64,000 nucleotides of DNA, from positions 124,001-188,000 of the forward strand of contig NZ_JAMXOE010000005.1 in NCBI RefSeq assembly GCF_024055575.1, read 5' to 3'. A program made the translations under genes and the position numbers. The stretch comes from Mucilaginibacter flavidus (GTDB lineage: Bacteria; Bacteroidota; Bacteroidia; Sphingobacteriales; Sphingobacteriaceae). Positions 23,776 through 32,127 of the stretch are shown in pieces. The number at the start of each line of letters is the position of its first letter. The first letter of the stretch is position 1. The notes under the pieces are model-generated. The model was not told the DNA's origin. It saw only the letters and a program-made list of their open reading frames with translations, and did no database searches.

Positions 23776-24756
23776 CTATTGACCCAATATCCACGCAAAT
23801 ATTAACGGAGCAACTATAGTCGCATCGCTCTCTACGATAAACTTAGGCGTATGGATATCCAGCTTGCCCCAGGTAATTTTTTCGTTTGGCACAGCACCCG
23901 AGTATGAACCGTACGAGGTAGTTGAATCAGATATCTGGCAGAAATAGCTCCAGAACGGGATCTCAGGCATTTCCATATCCTGGTAAAGCATCGGTACCAC
24001 ACATATCGGGAAATCGCCGGCAATACCGCCGCCAATCTGGAAGAAACCTACCCCCTTACCTGCTGAGTTTTTCACGTACCAGTCGGCTAACCAGGCCATA
24101 TATTCAATACCACTTTTCATGGTGGTTGGCTTTATTTCGCCTTTAATAACGTACGATGCGAAGATGTTGCCCATGGTGCTGTCTTCCCAGCCGGGTACAA
24201 CTATCGGCAGGTTCTTTTCGGCAGCGGCCAGCATCCAGGAGTTTTTGGGATCAATTTCGTAATACTGCTCCAGTTCGCCACTATTCAGAATCTTATACAT
24301 AAACTCATGCGGAAAAAAGCGGTCACCATTGGTGTCGGCGTCTTTCCATATTTTATGGATATGTTTTTGCAGGCGGCGGAAAGCTTCTTCTTCGGGTATA
24401 CAAGTATCTGTTACACGGTTGTAATGATTTTCCAGCAAATCCCACTCATCCTGCGGACTAAGGTCGCGGTAGTTAGGCACCCTTTTGTAGTGCGAGTGTG
24501 CCACCAGGTTCATAATATCCTCTTCAAGGTTGGCGCCTGTGCACGATATAATGTCGATTTTACCTTCCCTTATCATTTCTGCAAGCGATATGCCAAGTTC
24601 GGCAGTGCTCATGGCGCCGGCAAGGGTAACCATCATTTTACCGCCTTCAAGCAAATGTGTTTCGTATCCTTTGGCGGCATCAACTAGTGCTGCAGCGTTA
24701 AAATGCAGGTAATTTCTTTCAATAAACTGCGATATAGGGCCTCTTGTAGTGCTCAT
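23776..24756 (-). CDS. Deoxyhypusine synthase family protein
   Basis: 326 residues when started at the ATG at 24756 (MSTTRGPISQF). NAD-binding DHS fold: AALVDAAKGYETHLLEGGKMMVTLAGAMSTAELG, IDIISCTGANLEEDI, GFFQIGGGIAGDFP and STTSYGSYSGAVPNEKITWGKL. The Lys in WGK corresponds to the catalytic Lys that carries the butylamine imine in eukaryotic enzymes, so the active site seems intact. Bacteria lack eIF5A, and DHS homologues in bacteria are thought mostly to make polyamines such as homospermidine by the same chemistry. The efp gene 4 kb upstream has no lysine at the loop tip. The true substrate cannot be read from sequence. Confidence 0.9.
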   Translation of the reverse strand: MSTTRGPISQFIERNYLHFNAAALVDAAKGYETHLLEGGKMMVTLAGAMSTAELGISLAEMIREGKIDIISCTGANLEEDIMNLVAHSHYKRVPNYRDLSPQDEWDLLENHYNRVTDTCIPEEEAFRRLQKHIHKIWKDADTNGDRFFPHEFMYKILNSGELEQYYEIDPKNSWMLAAAEKNLPIVVPGWEDSTMGNIFASYVIKGEIKPTTMKSGIEYMAWLADWYVKNSAGKGVGFFQIGGGIAGDFPICVVPMLYQDMEMPEIPFWSYFCQISDSTTSYGSYSGAVPNEKITWGKLDIHTPKFIVESDATIVAPLIFAWILGQ

Positions 24757-24780
24757 ATTTCCGGGTAAATAATTTTGGTG

Positions 24781-24788
24781 CAAAAGTA
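24781..24788 (-). promoter_or_regulatory. Putative -7 box TACTTTTG of the DHS-like gene
   Basis: Exact TAnnTTTG match on the minus strand 24 bases before the ATG at 24756, supporting that start over the more upstream one. Confidence 0.5.
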
Positions 24789-24825
24789 GGTATTTTAATG
24801 ATTTATTCTTTTGCGCTTTTGTTTT

Positions 24826-24907
24826 TTAACCACGGAGTTCGCGGAGGAGGCGCGAAGAGCGCAGAGAAAATAATCGCAGATGTTAGTAGATAGAACAGAT
24901 GACACTG
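24826..24907. repeat. Intergenic repeat (ACCACGGAGTTCGCGGAGG type)
   Basis: The segment AACCACGGAGTTCGCGGAGG...GCGCAGAGAA resembles a common intergenic repeat motif with CGGAG units. It lies between the divergent DHS and Omp85-like genes. Only one copy is in this window, so the family assignment is from general knowledge. Confidence 0.4.
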
Positions 24908-25032
24908 ATGCTGCGATTAGAGATTGTTTCTTAAGTTTTTTCTTCCCTGTTTCACTGTAGTTAAATTGCGCCGCCAAAGTTTTTAACTTTTATTCCATTC
25001 GAAAAATGCCCTATCTTCGCAGCGCCTGCTAC

Positions 25033-26169
25033 ATGAAAAAACTTTTAACCTTCTGTATATTCCTGCTTAGCTTCCAGAGCGTTTTCGCACAGTTAAACTT
25101 TTTGCCAAAATTTATCAGGCAGATGTATTTTAGAAAAGATACCAGCCGCAAGCCAGGTTTTGTACTACTGCCTGCTCTCAGTTCCGCCCCCGAAACAGGC
25201 GTTGAATTTGGCGGCGCCGCCTTATTTTCTTTTTATACTGATACGCTCGACCGCAGCACCCGCGTCTCCAGCTTGTTTGGTTACTCAACCCTTACCACAA
25301 AGGGGCAGGTTAAACTTAGCCTTAATGCCAACTATTGGACGCCCCAGAATAAATTTCACTACACAGGTATAATCAGCTTTTACAATTATCCGTTTAATTT
25401 TTACGGAGTAGGCAATAACACAAGGGCAGTCGACGAAAAACATACCGGCGAAAAGCGGTACAAGGTGGGCTTCGCCGGCGAGAAACGCTTGGGCGATAAC
25501 TTTTACGTGGGCGTTGTAGCTGGCGTAATAAAATACTTTTACCCCTACAGTTACGATTATTCCAGTATTCTGTATTCCCCTTCGGTACAAGACAGGCACG
25601 GCGGCGCCAGCGCCTATATCGGCCCGAGCTTTACCTTCGATACCCGGAATAACAATACCTATACTACAAAGGGTATGATTATTAGCAGTTATTACAATAT
25701 AATGCATGGCACCTACGGAAATAACGGCTACAGGGGCGGCTTTTTTAATATCGAATATTCGCAATTCTTCCTGTTAGCCAAACAACTGGTGCTGGGGCTC
25801 GATATACAGGAGCAAAGCCTCACTGGCGGCCGGTCGCCGTTTTACCTGCTGCCGCAAATGGGCAGCGACGAAATGATGCGCGGCTACTACCAGGGCCGCT
25901 ACCGCGACCGTAACTATATTGCCGGCCAAACCGAACTGCGTTACCGAATTGATAAACGTTTTGGCGTTGTGGCCTTTGCCGGTACCGGAGAAGTGTTTCA
26001 TTCTGATTTCAGCTTCCCGCAATTAAAGCCCAACTATGGGGGCGGTGTACGTTACTTTTTTGACATCGAAAAGGGCTTGGCTATCCGCATGGATTACGGC
26101 GTCGGCCAAAAACCGGCGGGCGAGAAACGGGAAAGCGGGTTGTATGTAGCGCTTGGGCAGAGCTTCTGA
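25033..26169 (+). CDS. BamA/TamA-type (Omp85 barrel) outer membrane protein
   Basis: 378 residues when started at the ATG at 25033, which gives a clean signal peptide (MKKLLTFCIFLLSFQSVFAQ); an upstream in-frame ATG at 25006 is less likely. The mature protein is a beta barrel of the bacterial surface antigen/Omp85 type without POTRA domains: paired aromatic-ending strands such as FHYTGIISFYNYPFNFYGVGN, GPSFTFDTRNNNTYTTKGM, the GGRSPFYLLPQMGSDEMMRGYYQGRYRDRNYI loop typical of the barrel lid, and a terminal Phe (VALGQSF) recognised by BAM. It may insert or export outer-membrane material, but the small size argues against being the essential BamA. The partner is unknown. Confidence 0.82.
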   Translation: MKKLLTFCIFLLSFQSVFAQLNFLPKFIRQMYFRKDTSRKPGFVLLPALSSAPETGVEFGGAALFSFYTDTLDRSTRVSSLFGYSTLTTKGQVKLSLNANYWTPQNKFHYTGIISFYNYPFNFYGVGNNTRAVDEKHTGEKRYKVGFAGEKRLGDNFYVGVVAGVIKYFYPYSYDYSSILYSPSVQDRHGGASAYIGPSFTFDTRNNNTYTTKGMIISSYYNIMHGTYGNNGYRGGFFNIEYSQFFLLAKQLVLGLDIQEQSLTGGRSPFYLLPQMGSDEMMRGYYQGRYRDRNYIAGQTELRYRIDKRFGVVAFAGTGEVFHSDFSFPQLKPNYGGGVRYFFDIEKGLAIRMDYGVGQKPAGEKRESGLYVALGQSF

Positions 26170-26207
26170 GAAAGTCAATAGTCGATGGACCATAGACCAT
26201 GATCTTT

Positions 26208-26993
26208 TTAAAACTTAATTAAGAAATCCTCCTTCGCTTGTCCCGGTTTAAAAAACACGAGCCCTATCCAAAATAAATCGATAGTTACTGTAACCTGCGG
26301 ATGTGCTTTTATCTGCGCCCAGGCTTCTTTCATGCCCTGGCTCCAGTAAATGTCGTCAAAAATAAGCATGGTATTTTCGTGTACTTTGGGCAGGCACCAT
26401 TCAAAATATTTAAGAGTGGCATCTTTTTGATGATTGCCGTCCACAAATACAAAATCAAGCTGGGGCAGATTATCAATGATGTCAGACAAGGTATCGTCAA
26501 AATTGCCGACGGTAGGTTCAACCGCATCAATACCGCCATTTTTAAATGTTTCTTTCGCTATGCGGGCAGTTTCGGGGCAGCCCTCCAGGGTGTAAACTTT
26601 TGCATCCGGTGCGGCATTTTGCAGGTACAGGGTGGTTGTGCCAAGGCAGGTTCCTAATTCAATTATATTGCGGGGCTGCAAATCGGCCACCAAACGGTGC
26701 AGCAACTGGGCCAGTTTAGGTGGTTTTAGGGCATTGCGGGCAATGTCGCCTATCTTTTTCTGGCGATTATTATTTACATGCGAACCTGCGCCAAGGTCGG
26801 TTACGGTTATAATACGCGTGTCATTTATTAACCCGTTCCGGATGTTCTCAACCTCGGTGTATACTTTTTTGGCGCGAAAATCGTAAATTACATTATCTAT
26901 AAGCCGGTAGACAAATGGCGAGTGTACACCGTGCCTGTTTTTGGCTTTCAGCCTGTGCAGCACATAATCTGTAGCGAACCTAAAATTAAACAT
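26208..26993 (-). CDS. Class I SAM-dependent O-methyltransferase-like protein
   Basis: 261-residue Rossmann-fold methyltransferase (methyltransferase 24/O-methyltransferase type). The glycine-rich motif I NIIELGTCLGTTTLYLQNA and acidic TLEGCPETARIAKETF bind SAM; FVFVDGNHQKDATLKYFEWCLP and MLIFDDIYWSQGMKEAW give the metal- or substrate-binding Asp residues. The N-terminal segment KAKNRHGVHSPFVYRLIDNVIY is typical of this Bacteroidota subgroup. The substrate is unknown. It is divergent from the SirB1-like gene with 43 bases between, so the two probably have back-to-back promoters. Confidence 0.87.
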   Translation of the reverse strand: MFNFRFATDYVLHRLKAKNRHGVHSPFVYRLIDNVIYDFRAKKVYTEVENIRNGLINDTRIITVTDLGAGSHVNNNRQKKIGDIARNALKPPKLAQLLHRLVADLQPRNIIELGTCLGTTTLYLQNAAPDAKVYTLEGCPETARIAKETFKNGGIDAVEPTVGNFDDTLSDIIDNLPQLDFVFVDGNHQKDATLKYFEWCLPKVHENTMLIFDDIYWSQGMKEAWAQIKAHPQVTVTIDLFWIGLVFFKPGQAKEDFLIKF

Positions 26994-27036
26994 GGCTGTA
27001 AAAATATAGAAACGTTTAGTATTTTAGCGTGATAGC

Positions 27037-27915
27037 ATGATAAATCCAACAGAAGTAAATTCACTGATACGTTTATTGGACGACCCGGATAGCGAGATAT
27101 TTGAACACGTTCATGATAAGTTACTATCCTACGGCCCCGAAGTTATTGAATACCTTGAAGGCGCGTGGGAGCAGGCATTCGGCCCCTTGCAGCAGGAACG
27201 CCTCGCCAACCTGGTGCACGAAATACAATTCAGCATAGTAAAAAACGACCTGCAGCTATGGCACCAAAGCGGTGCGTTTGATTTATTGCAGGGCATACTG
27301 ATAATAAACCGTTACCAATACCCCGATCTCGACGAGCAAAAGGTCATTAACCAGATAGAGGCGATCAAACGCGACATCTGGATACAGATGATGAACGAGG
27401 CCAGCCCTGCCGAACAGGTAAAACTGATAAACCACGTTTTTTATAATATCTACGGCTTTAGCGGCAACACCGCCAACCACCTCGACCCACAAAACAGTTA
27501 TATAAGCCAGGTGCTGGAAACAAAAAAAGGCAACCAGATTTCGCTGGCTATAATTTATTCTATTATTGCCCAAAAGCTGGATATACCGGTTTATGGCGTT
27601 AACCTGCCGCAGCATTTTATTTTGGCCTATTTAGATGAAAGCCTGCAAAGCGAATTTGAAGGTGGTATTCTGTTTTACATCAACGCCTTTAACAAGGGCT
27701 TTATATTTGGCCGCCGCGATGTGGATATGTTTTTAAAACAACTAAATTTAAAGTTCGATAAGCAATTTTACGAACCGTGCTCGAATACTGACATCATCAA
27801 ACGGGTGCTGCGCAACCTGGTGAGCGCATACGAACATTTGGGGGCGAAGGATAAGGTGGCTGAGTTGAATGAATTGCTAAGCATGATCGATAGCCCAAGC
27901 CCCCTAACCCCCTAA
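27037..27915 (+). CDS. SirB1-like transglutaminase-fold (Transglut_core2) protein
   Basis: 292-residue cytoplasmic protein. After an N-terminal HEAT-like helical region (about 1-90) comes the SirB1 domain with QNSYISQVLETKKGNQISLAIIYSIIAQKLDIPVYGVNLPQHFIL, where the family's conserved His lies in HFIL; the usual transglutaminase Cys is replaced by Ser in NQISLA, which is normal for SirB1 proteins. The C-terminal part is TPR-like (DIIKRVLRNLVSAYEHLGAKDK). The exact biochemical role is unknown. The end (SPSPLTP-stop) lies in a CCCCCTAAAGGGGG-type repeat that supplies the stop codon. Confidence 0.85.
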   Translation: MINPTEVNSLIRLLDDPDSEIFEHVHDKLLSYGPEVIEYLEGAWEQAFGPLQQERLANLVHEIQFSIVKNDLQLWHQSGAFDLLQGILIINRYQYPDLDEQKVINQIEAIKRDIWIQMMNEASPAEQVKLINHVFYNIYGFSGNTANHLDPQNSYISQVLETKKGNQISLAIIYSIIAQKLDIPVYGVNLPQHFILAYLDESLQSEFEGGILFYINAFNKGFIFGRRDVDMFLKQLNLKFDKQFYEPCSNTDIIKRVLRNLVSAYEHLGAKDKVAELNELLSMIDSPSPLTP

Positions 27916-28003
27916 AGGGGAACTTTTGATTTGCAAAGCGATAATTTTTTGTTCCCCTTTAGGGTTTTTGGGGCTTGCCTCCCCCTTTAGGGGGCTGGGG
28001 GGC
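27893..28003. repeat. Facing pair of CCCCCTAAAGGGGG-family repeats at a convergent junction
   Basis: The left copy (AAGCCCCCTAACCCCCTAAA..., about 27895-27922) provides the stop of the SirB1-like gene. The right copy, in opposite orientation (27980-28003), provides the stop and PPAP tail of the esterase gene. The copies can pair with each other across the gap. Confidence 0.85.
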
Positions 28004-28904
28004 TAACGAATTTATTCTCCACCATCCACTCCTTTGCCCAATCCATCCACTTGCCTTTATTTTTCGAATTATTCATCCCAAAACCATGGCCACCTTCTTC
28101 AAAAAGGTGCATTTCGGCCTTAACTTTTGCTGCCAGCAGGGCTTCGTAAAACATCAGGCTGTTTTGAACGGGCACAACGTCGTCATCTTCGGCATGTACC
28201 AAAAATGTTGGCGGGGTGTTGGCAGTTACTTGTTTTTCGTTGCTGTATAAATTTATCAAATCGGCGCCAGGTGTTTTGCCCACCAGGTTTTCGCGCGAGC
28301 CAACGTGGGCCTGCGGACCAAAACTGATTACCGGATATATCAGCATCATAAAATCAGGCCGGGCGCTTATATTGTCTTTGTCATCCACCAGCACCTTGTC
28401 GAAATGGGTGCCCTCAGTTGATGCCAGGTGTCCACCCGCCGAGAACCCAATGATGCCAATCTTATCAGGCTTGATGCCCCATTTGGAAGCATTGCGGCGC
28501 ACCAAAATAACGCCCTGCTGTGCATCCTGCAGCGGACCGATTGTTTTATCAACCATAATACTATCGCTGGGCAGGCGGTATTTTACCACAAAAGCGGTTA
28601 CGCCAAAGCTGGCGAAGGCCCTGGCAATATCGCGCCCTTCGTGCCAGGAGGCAAGCCCTGCATAAGCACCCCCCGGGTACACTACCACTGCTGTGCCGTT
28701 GGCAGTTCCGGCTGCAGGCAGATAAGGAGTAATAGTGGGAACGCTTACCTTGGTTATCCAATCCCTATTGGCGTTCTCAATGTAAGTTTTAGGGGTTGGC
28801 TTTGCGTTGGGTATTCCGTTTGGGTACAGCGGCATAGGTTGTTCCTGGGCGCGGGCGGCACATGCCATGACCATTAGCATAAGGGAGCACAAAATTGTTT
28901 TCAT
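27987..28904 (-). CDS. Secreted alpha/beta hydrolase (acetyl-xylan-esterase/BD-FAE-like)
   Basis: 305 residues with a signal peptide (LCSLMLMVMACAARAQEQ). The serine-hydrolase triad is visible: the nucleophile in IGFSAGGHLAST (G-x-S-x-G), the Asp in LVHAEDDDVVPVQ and the His in EEGGHGFGM. The oxyanion-hole segment VVYPGGAYAGLASWHEGRD is typical of the carbohydrate-esterase group that removes acetyl or feruloyl groups from plant polysaccharide. It should act in the periplasm or outside. The end, NKFVSPPAP-stop, is contributed by a repeat. The DUF1080 gene lies upstream on the same strand (48 bases apart), so both may form a polysaccharide-related unit. Confidence 0.88.
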   Translation of the reverse strand: MKTILCSLMLMVMACAARAQEQPMPLYPNGIPNAKPTPKTYIENANRDWITKVSVPTITPYLPAAGTANGTAVVVYPGGAYAGLASWHEGRDIARAFASFGVTAFVVKYRLPSDSIMVDKTIGPLQDAQQGVILVRRNASKWGIKPDKIGIIGFSAGGHLASTEGTHFDKVLVDDKDNISARPDFMMLIYPVISFGPQAHVGSRENLVGKTPGADLINLYSNEKQVTANTPPTFLVHAEDDDVVPVQNSLMFYEALLAAKVKAEMHLFEEGGHGFGMNNSKNKGKWMDWAKEWMVENKFVSPPAP

Positions 28905-28952
28905 AATCGGGTTATTTCAGCTTAGTTGATATGTTTACGTTGGGCACAACGT

Positions 28953-29819
28953 TTAGTTAAAATACTTTTGATATTCGGCGGGTATCCCGTCAATCTTCTT
29001 TATCATGATGTCTTTATAATATACTTCTGCTGCTTCGCTTTGAATTTGTATTTTGCCTTTTACAAGGGGTTTGGCTTCACCGTTAACCATGTAGCGGCTG
29101 TTTTGCAAGGCCATTACCACCTGGCCATTTACTATGCGGATGCTTTTGTCGCCATAGGTTATCAGTTCAAGCGTGTTCCAGCCGTTTTTGTTTTCGGCAT
29201 CAACGCCGGCATGGCAGAAACCGCCATTGCCTGTGCCGCCACCAAATGCCGTTAACGGGCCTTTGTTATCAAAAAAATAATCCTTGCCGTCTTTACGGGC
29301 CTTAACATCCGCCCTTGAACTGGCTTGCGACCAAAAATCGCCCATGCCTTTTTCGGTTACCTGGAACTCCTGGCTCAGCATCCAGGTGCGCCAGTATTCA
29401 ACGCCACAAGGCCCTTGCGAATGATATAAAACGCCGGAATCCTTATCCTCAGTTAAACGCGGCGCCCACTTTTTATCGCCCCATTTTACTTTTAGCTTCA
29501 GGTGATAATTATCAAATTCCTGTTTGGTAAAAAGGCAGCCATATATGTCGCCATAAATTTTTAATACCGGTTGGCCGTCTTCCATAATAACCGAAAAAAC
29601 TTTGTCCTGGTTTTTGTTATAGCCAATTGGTTTTACATCGGTACCATCGGCGTTTTTCGGAGCTTCGCCTTTATAGCCGTTAGGGAAACGGAAACTCTGG
29701 TAGATTTCCCATTGGGATAGCTTTTTATCAAGCAATGGCGTCCATTCATCTTTTGGTTTAAAAGATGTGGAACATAAAAGCACGGCTAAAAAGCAAAACG
29801 ACAGGAGCAGGTTTTTCAT
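28953..29819 (-). CDS. DUF1080 (3-keto-disaccharide hydrolase type) secreted protein
   Basis: 288 residues using the ATG at 29819, which gives the signal peptide MKNLLLSFCFLAVLLCSTSF; the longer in-frame start at 29867 is less convincing. The mature part is a concanavalin-like beta-jelly roll of the DUF1080 family: WTPLLDKKLSQWEIYQSF at the start, YHLKLKVKWG, DSGVLYHSQGP (with the conserved surface acidic residues), WNTLELITYGDKSIRIVNGQVV, and GKIQIQSEAAEVYYKDIMIKKI near the end. Family members bind or hydrolyse 3-keto-glycosides. It is near an esterase gene on the same strand. Confidence 0.87.
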   Translation of the reverse strand: MKNLLLSFCFLAVLLCSTSFKPKDEWTPLLDKKLSQWEIYQSFRFPNGYKGEAPKNADGTDVKPIGYNKNQDKVFSVIMEDGQPVLKIYGDIYGCLFTKQEFDNYHLKLKVKWGDKKWAPRLTEDKDSGVLYHSQGPCGVEYWRTWMLSQEFQVTEKGMGDFWSQASSRADVKARKDGKDYFFDNKGPLTAFGGGTGNGGFCHAGVDAENKNGWNTLELITYGDKSIRIVNGQVVMALQNSRYMVNGEAKPLVKGKIQIQSEAAEVYYKDIMIKKIDGIPAEYQKYFN

Positions 29820-29886
29820 ATTGCTAATGTCATGAAATAAATTGGTTTTTGCGAATGGTCGGCGCACCCTGCATTTGCATTTAGCG

Positions 29887-30021
29887 CAGGCCTGCGACCT
29901 GCGCTGACGAATACCGCCCCTTTGGGGCTGGGTGTTTTGTATTCGTTACCGATATCATTAAGAAAAAGAAAATTTCAAAGCTCCAACGGAGCGCAATTCA
30001 CCAGCACAGGTCGCAGGCCTG
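29887..30021. repeat. Composite inverted repeat (CAGGCCTGCGACCTGCGCTG family), copy 1
   Basis: Arms CAGGCCTGCGACCTGCGCTG (29887-29906) and AGCACAGGTCGCAGGCCTG (30003-30021) enclose two small internal palindromes: CCCCTTTGGGG and GCTCCAACGGAGC. Copy 2 at 36388-36550 has the same modules in the opposite order. It lies between the slipin and DUF1080 genes, both on the minus strand. Confidence 0.85.
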
Positions 30022-30039
30022 TGGTATAATGAAGTTTTA

Positions 30040-30801
30040 TTAATCCTTCTTCAAATTAACCATCTCCGTAAAACTTTTAGCCGCATTGGTAAAATCAGAT
30101 GGCACCAATACTATCGTCGTGGTATTGTTATCGATACCAATTTCAGATAGCATTTGCATACGGCGCAGTTCAAGCGCTATCGGGCTGCCTTCCATTTGTT
30201 TGGCGCCCTGGGTTAGTTTGATGGATGCTTCCAACTCGGCTTCGGCCTTGATAATACGGGCGCGTTTCTCGCGGATGGCTTCGGCCTCTCGGGCCATGGC
30301 GCGCTGCATCGATTCGGGGATTTCCACATCCTTCATCTCCACCATTTCAATTTTAATGCCCCAGTTTTCGGTGGCGGCATCAACAATTTTTTGCAGGGTG
30401 CGGTTAATTTCCTCTCGTTCGCGCAAAACTTCGTCCAAATGGTGCTGACCAATAATGTTACGCAAGGCAGTTACCGAAAACTGGTAAACCGCGCGCTGGT
30501 AGCTAGCCACTTTAATAATAGCGTCTTCGGGATTGGTTACCTTAAACCATAATACAGCGTTAACCTTTATGGTAACACTGTCCTTGGTGATAGTTTCCTG
30601 CTGCTCAAGATCGACCGTGTTGGTGCGGATATCGACAGTTACCTGCCGGTCGACAAACGGGATGATAAGATAAATGCCCGGACCCTTGGTTTTATGATAG
30701 CGGCCCAAACGAAAAACAACGGCGCGCTGGTACTCCTGCGCAATGCGGACGCCCATTATTATTAAAATAAGGACGATAAAAGCTGGAATTAATAAATACA
30801 T
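30040..30801 (-). CDS. Slipin/stomatin-like SPFH membrane protein
   Basis: 253 residues. An N-terminal hairpin-like hydrophobic stretch (about 2-20, MYLLIPAFIVLILIIMGV) anchors an SPFH/band 7 domain: EYQRAVVFRLGRYHKTKGPGIYLIIPFVD, then DSVTIKVNAVLWFKVTNPEDAI, RNIIGQHHLDEVLREREEINRTLQ, and the coiled-coil AEAIREKRARIIKAEAELEASIKL. Such proteins oligomerise in membrane microdomains. The usual NfeD partner is not adjacent here. The last 20 residues are non-conserved. Confidence 0.92.
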   Translation of the reverse strand: MYLLIPAFIVLILIIMGVRIAQEYQRAVVFRLGRYHKTKGPGIYLIIPFVDRQVTVDIRTNTVDLEQQETITKDSVTIKVNAVLWFKVTNPEDAIIKVASYQRAVYQFSVTALRNIIGQHHLDEVLREREEINRTLQKIVDAATENWGIKIEMVEMKDVEIPESMQRAMAREAEAIREKRARIIKAEAELEASIKLTQGAKQMEGSPIALELRRMQMLSEIGIDNNTTTIVLVPSDFTNAAKSFTEMVNLKKD

Positions 30802-30968
30802 GATTTTGGTTTTGTTTAAATCGCCTGCCTTGTTAAATCCGGGAGAATATTGACATCGGGGAAAGTATCACCGGTACGCGATTGTTGAGTAAATGTATAT
30901 ACATTCCGTGTGATAGTGAAATGTTTTGAAGGAATATTTTAAGTGGAATTTCCTTCGACATAAACACA

Positions 30969-31466
30969 TCAATAAATCACAACACTAAAATTTGTATTTG
31001 CGTTTTGGGTTACAACTATCGAAGGGGCATCAACAATATCCGATGCATTGATAACACCATCGCCATTGGTATCTCTAAACCTCACCCCGCCAATTACACT
31101 CGGGGGCGATTGCGCCGGACTGTAATCTATCTCAGTTTGAGAACCGAAAATACCGACAGGAATATAACCGTTGTAGTAATTGGCGGCGCTACCGTTTTTT
31201 ACTATAATAAAGTATTTTGCCTGGTACGCTACAGTAAAGGTTGTTTTGCCTGACGCATCGGTAACCTGCGAATATTTGGGTGAGCCGCTTGTTGCTGCTG
31301 CCGCAGTTTCATAAAGGTTAACGGTGGCTCCATTTGATTCGGCACCTGACGGACCTTTGGTTACCGCAACTGAAATTGTTGTGCTGTTGGTTGTGCTGTT
31401 GGTTTTTTTACAGGAAAATGCCAATGCAGCAATTGCCAAAAGCATAAACAGGGGTAATATCTTCAT
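30969..31466 (-). CDS. Lipoprotein with carboxypeptidase-regulatory-like fold and EF-hand-type loop
   Basis: 165 residues; lipoprotein signal with lipobox AFSC (Cys19) followed by KKTNSTTNSTTIS. The central region has the pattern of a transthyretin/carboxypeptidase-regulatory beta fold (GATVNLYETAAAATSGSPKYSQVTDASGKTTFTV), and near residue 135 comes an Asp-rich calcium-type loop FRDTNGDGVINASD. No enzymatic function can be assigned. It probably sits on the outer-membrane surface. No operon partner is evident; hpt is the next upstream gene. Confidence 0.6.
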   Translation of the reverse strand: MKILPLFMLLAIAALAFSCKKTNSTTNSTTISVAVTKGPSGAESNGATVNLYETAAAATSGSPKYSQVTDASGKTTFTVAYQAKYFIIVKNGSAANYYNGYIPVGIFGSQTEIDYSPAQSPPSVIGGVRFRDTNGDGVINASDIVDAPSIVVTQNANTNFSVVIY

Positions 31467-31522
31467 TTATTGTAAATAGAGGGGTAAAAGCTCAATCACT
31501 ATAATAACGTGAAAAAACCTTT

Positions 31523-32062
31523 CTATTTCACTCGTTTATAAATATCTCTCAAATTCCGGCCCATTTCTTTGTAGTCGAGGCCATAGCCAACCACAAATTC
31601 ATTCTCAATTTCAAAACCTACGTACTTCAATTCGTCAATTGGTTTTAGCAAGGCCGACGGTTTTAGTAGCAGCGAACAAAGTTTTATTGAAGCAGGCTGT
31701 TTTGCGCGCAATTTATCCAGTAAATAGCTGGCCGTGTTACCAGTGTCGACAATATCTTCAATAACTACTACGTCGCGGCCTTTAATATCAACGCTAAAGT
31801 CGATATCGTCGCGTATTTTCAGCGTGCTTTTTGTGCCGCCGTAGTACGATGCCAGCTTGGTGAACGTTATTTCGCAAGGGATATCAATTTGCTTAATAAT
31901 GTCGGCAATGAACAAAAAGCTGCCATTTAAAACCCCTACGAACACGGGGATGGTGTGTTGGTAGTCGGCATTTAGCTGCTTTCCAATTGTTTTTATACGC
32001 TCTTCTATAGCGGCCGATTTTATGAGGGGCTCAAATTTAATGTCGGCTATTTGTAGTTCCAT
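31523..32062 (-). CDS. hpt: Hypoxanthine phosphoribosyltransferase
   Basis: 179-residue purine-salvage enzyme joining PRPP with hypoxanthine or guanine. Family features are VPVFVGVLNGSFLFIADIIK (N-terminal hood and PPi loop), FTKLASYYGGTKST (active-site loop) and VVVIEDIVDTGNTASYLL, the PRPP-binding motif with the two acidic residues. The C-terminal KYVGFEIENEFVVGYGLDYKEMGRNL segment with Phe, Val and Asp is the purine-recognition region. The length matches the bacterial family. The gene is monocistronic; the upstream gene lies 65 bases away on the same strand. Confidence 0.95.
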   Translation of the reverse strand: MELQIADIKFEPLIKSAAIEERIKTIGKQLNADYQHTIPVFVGVLNGSFLFIADIIKQIDIPCEITFTKLASYYGGTKSTLKIRDDIDFSVDIKGRDVVVIEDIVDTGNTASYLLDKLRAKQPASIKLCSLLLKPSALLKPIDELKYVGFEIENEFVVGYGLDYKEMGRNLRDIYKRVK

Positions 32063-32127
32063 TGGGCCAAGATAAATAATTGTGCTGATACTGAACTTAA
32101 AAATATTATTTCAACCCTAATCGCAGT

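Noticed and set aside
25006..25032. Upstream ATG for the Omp85-like gene
   Set aside because: It adds nine residues before a complete signal peptide that begins at 25033.
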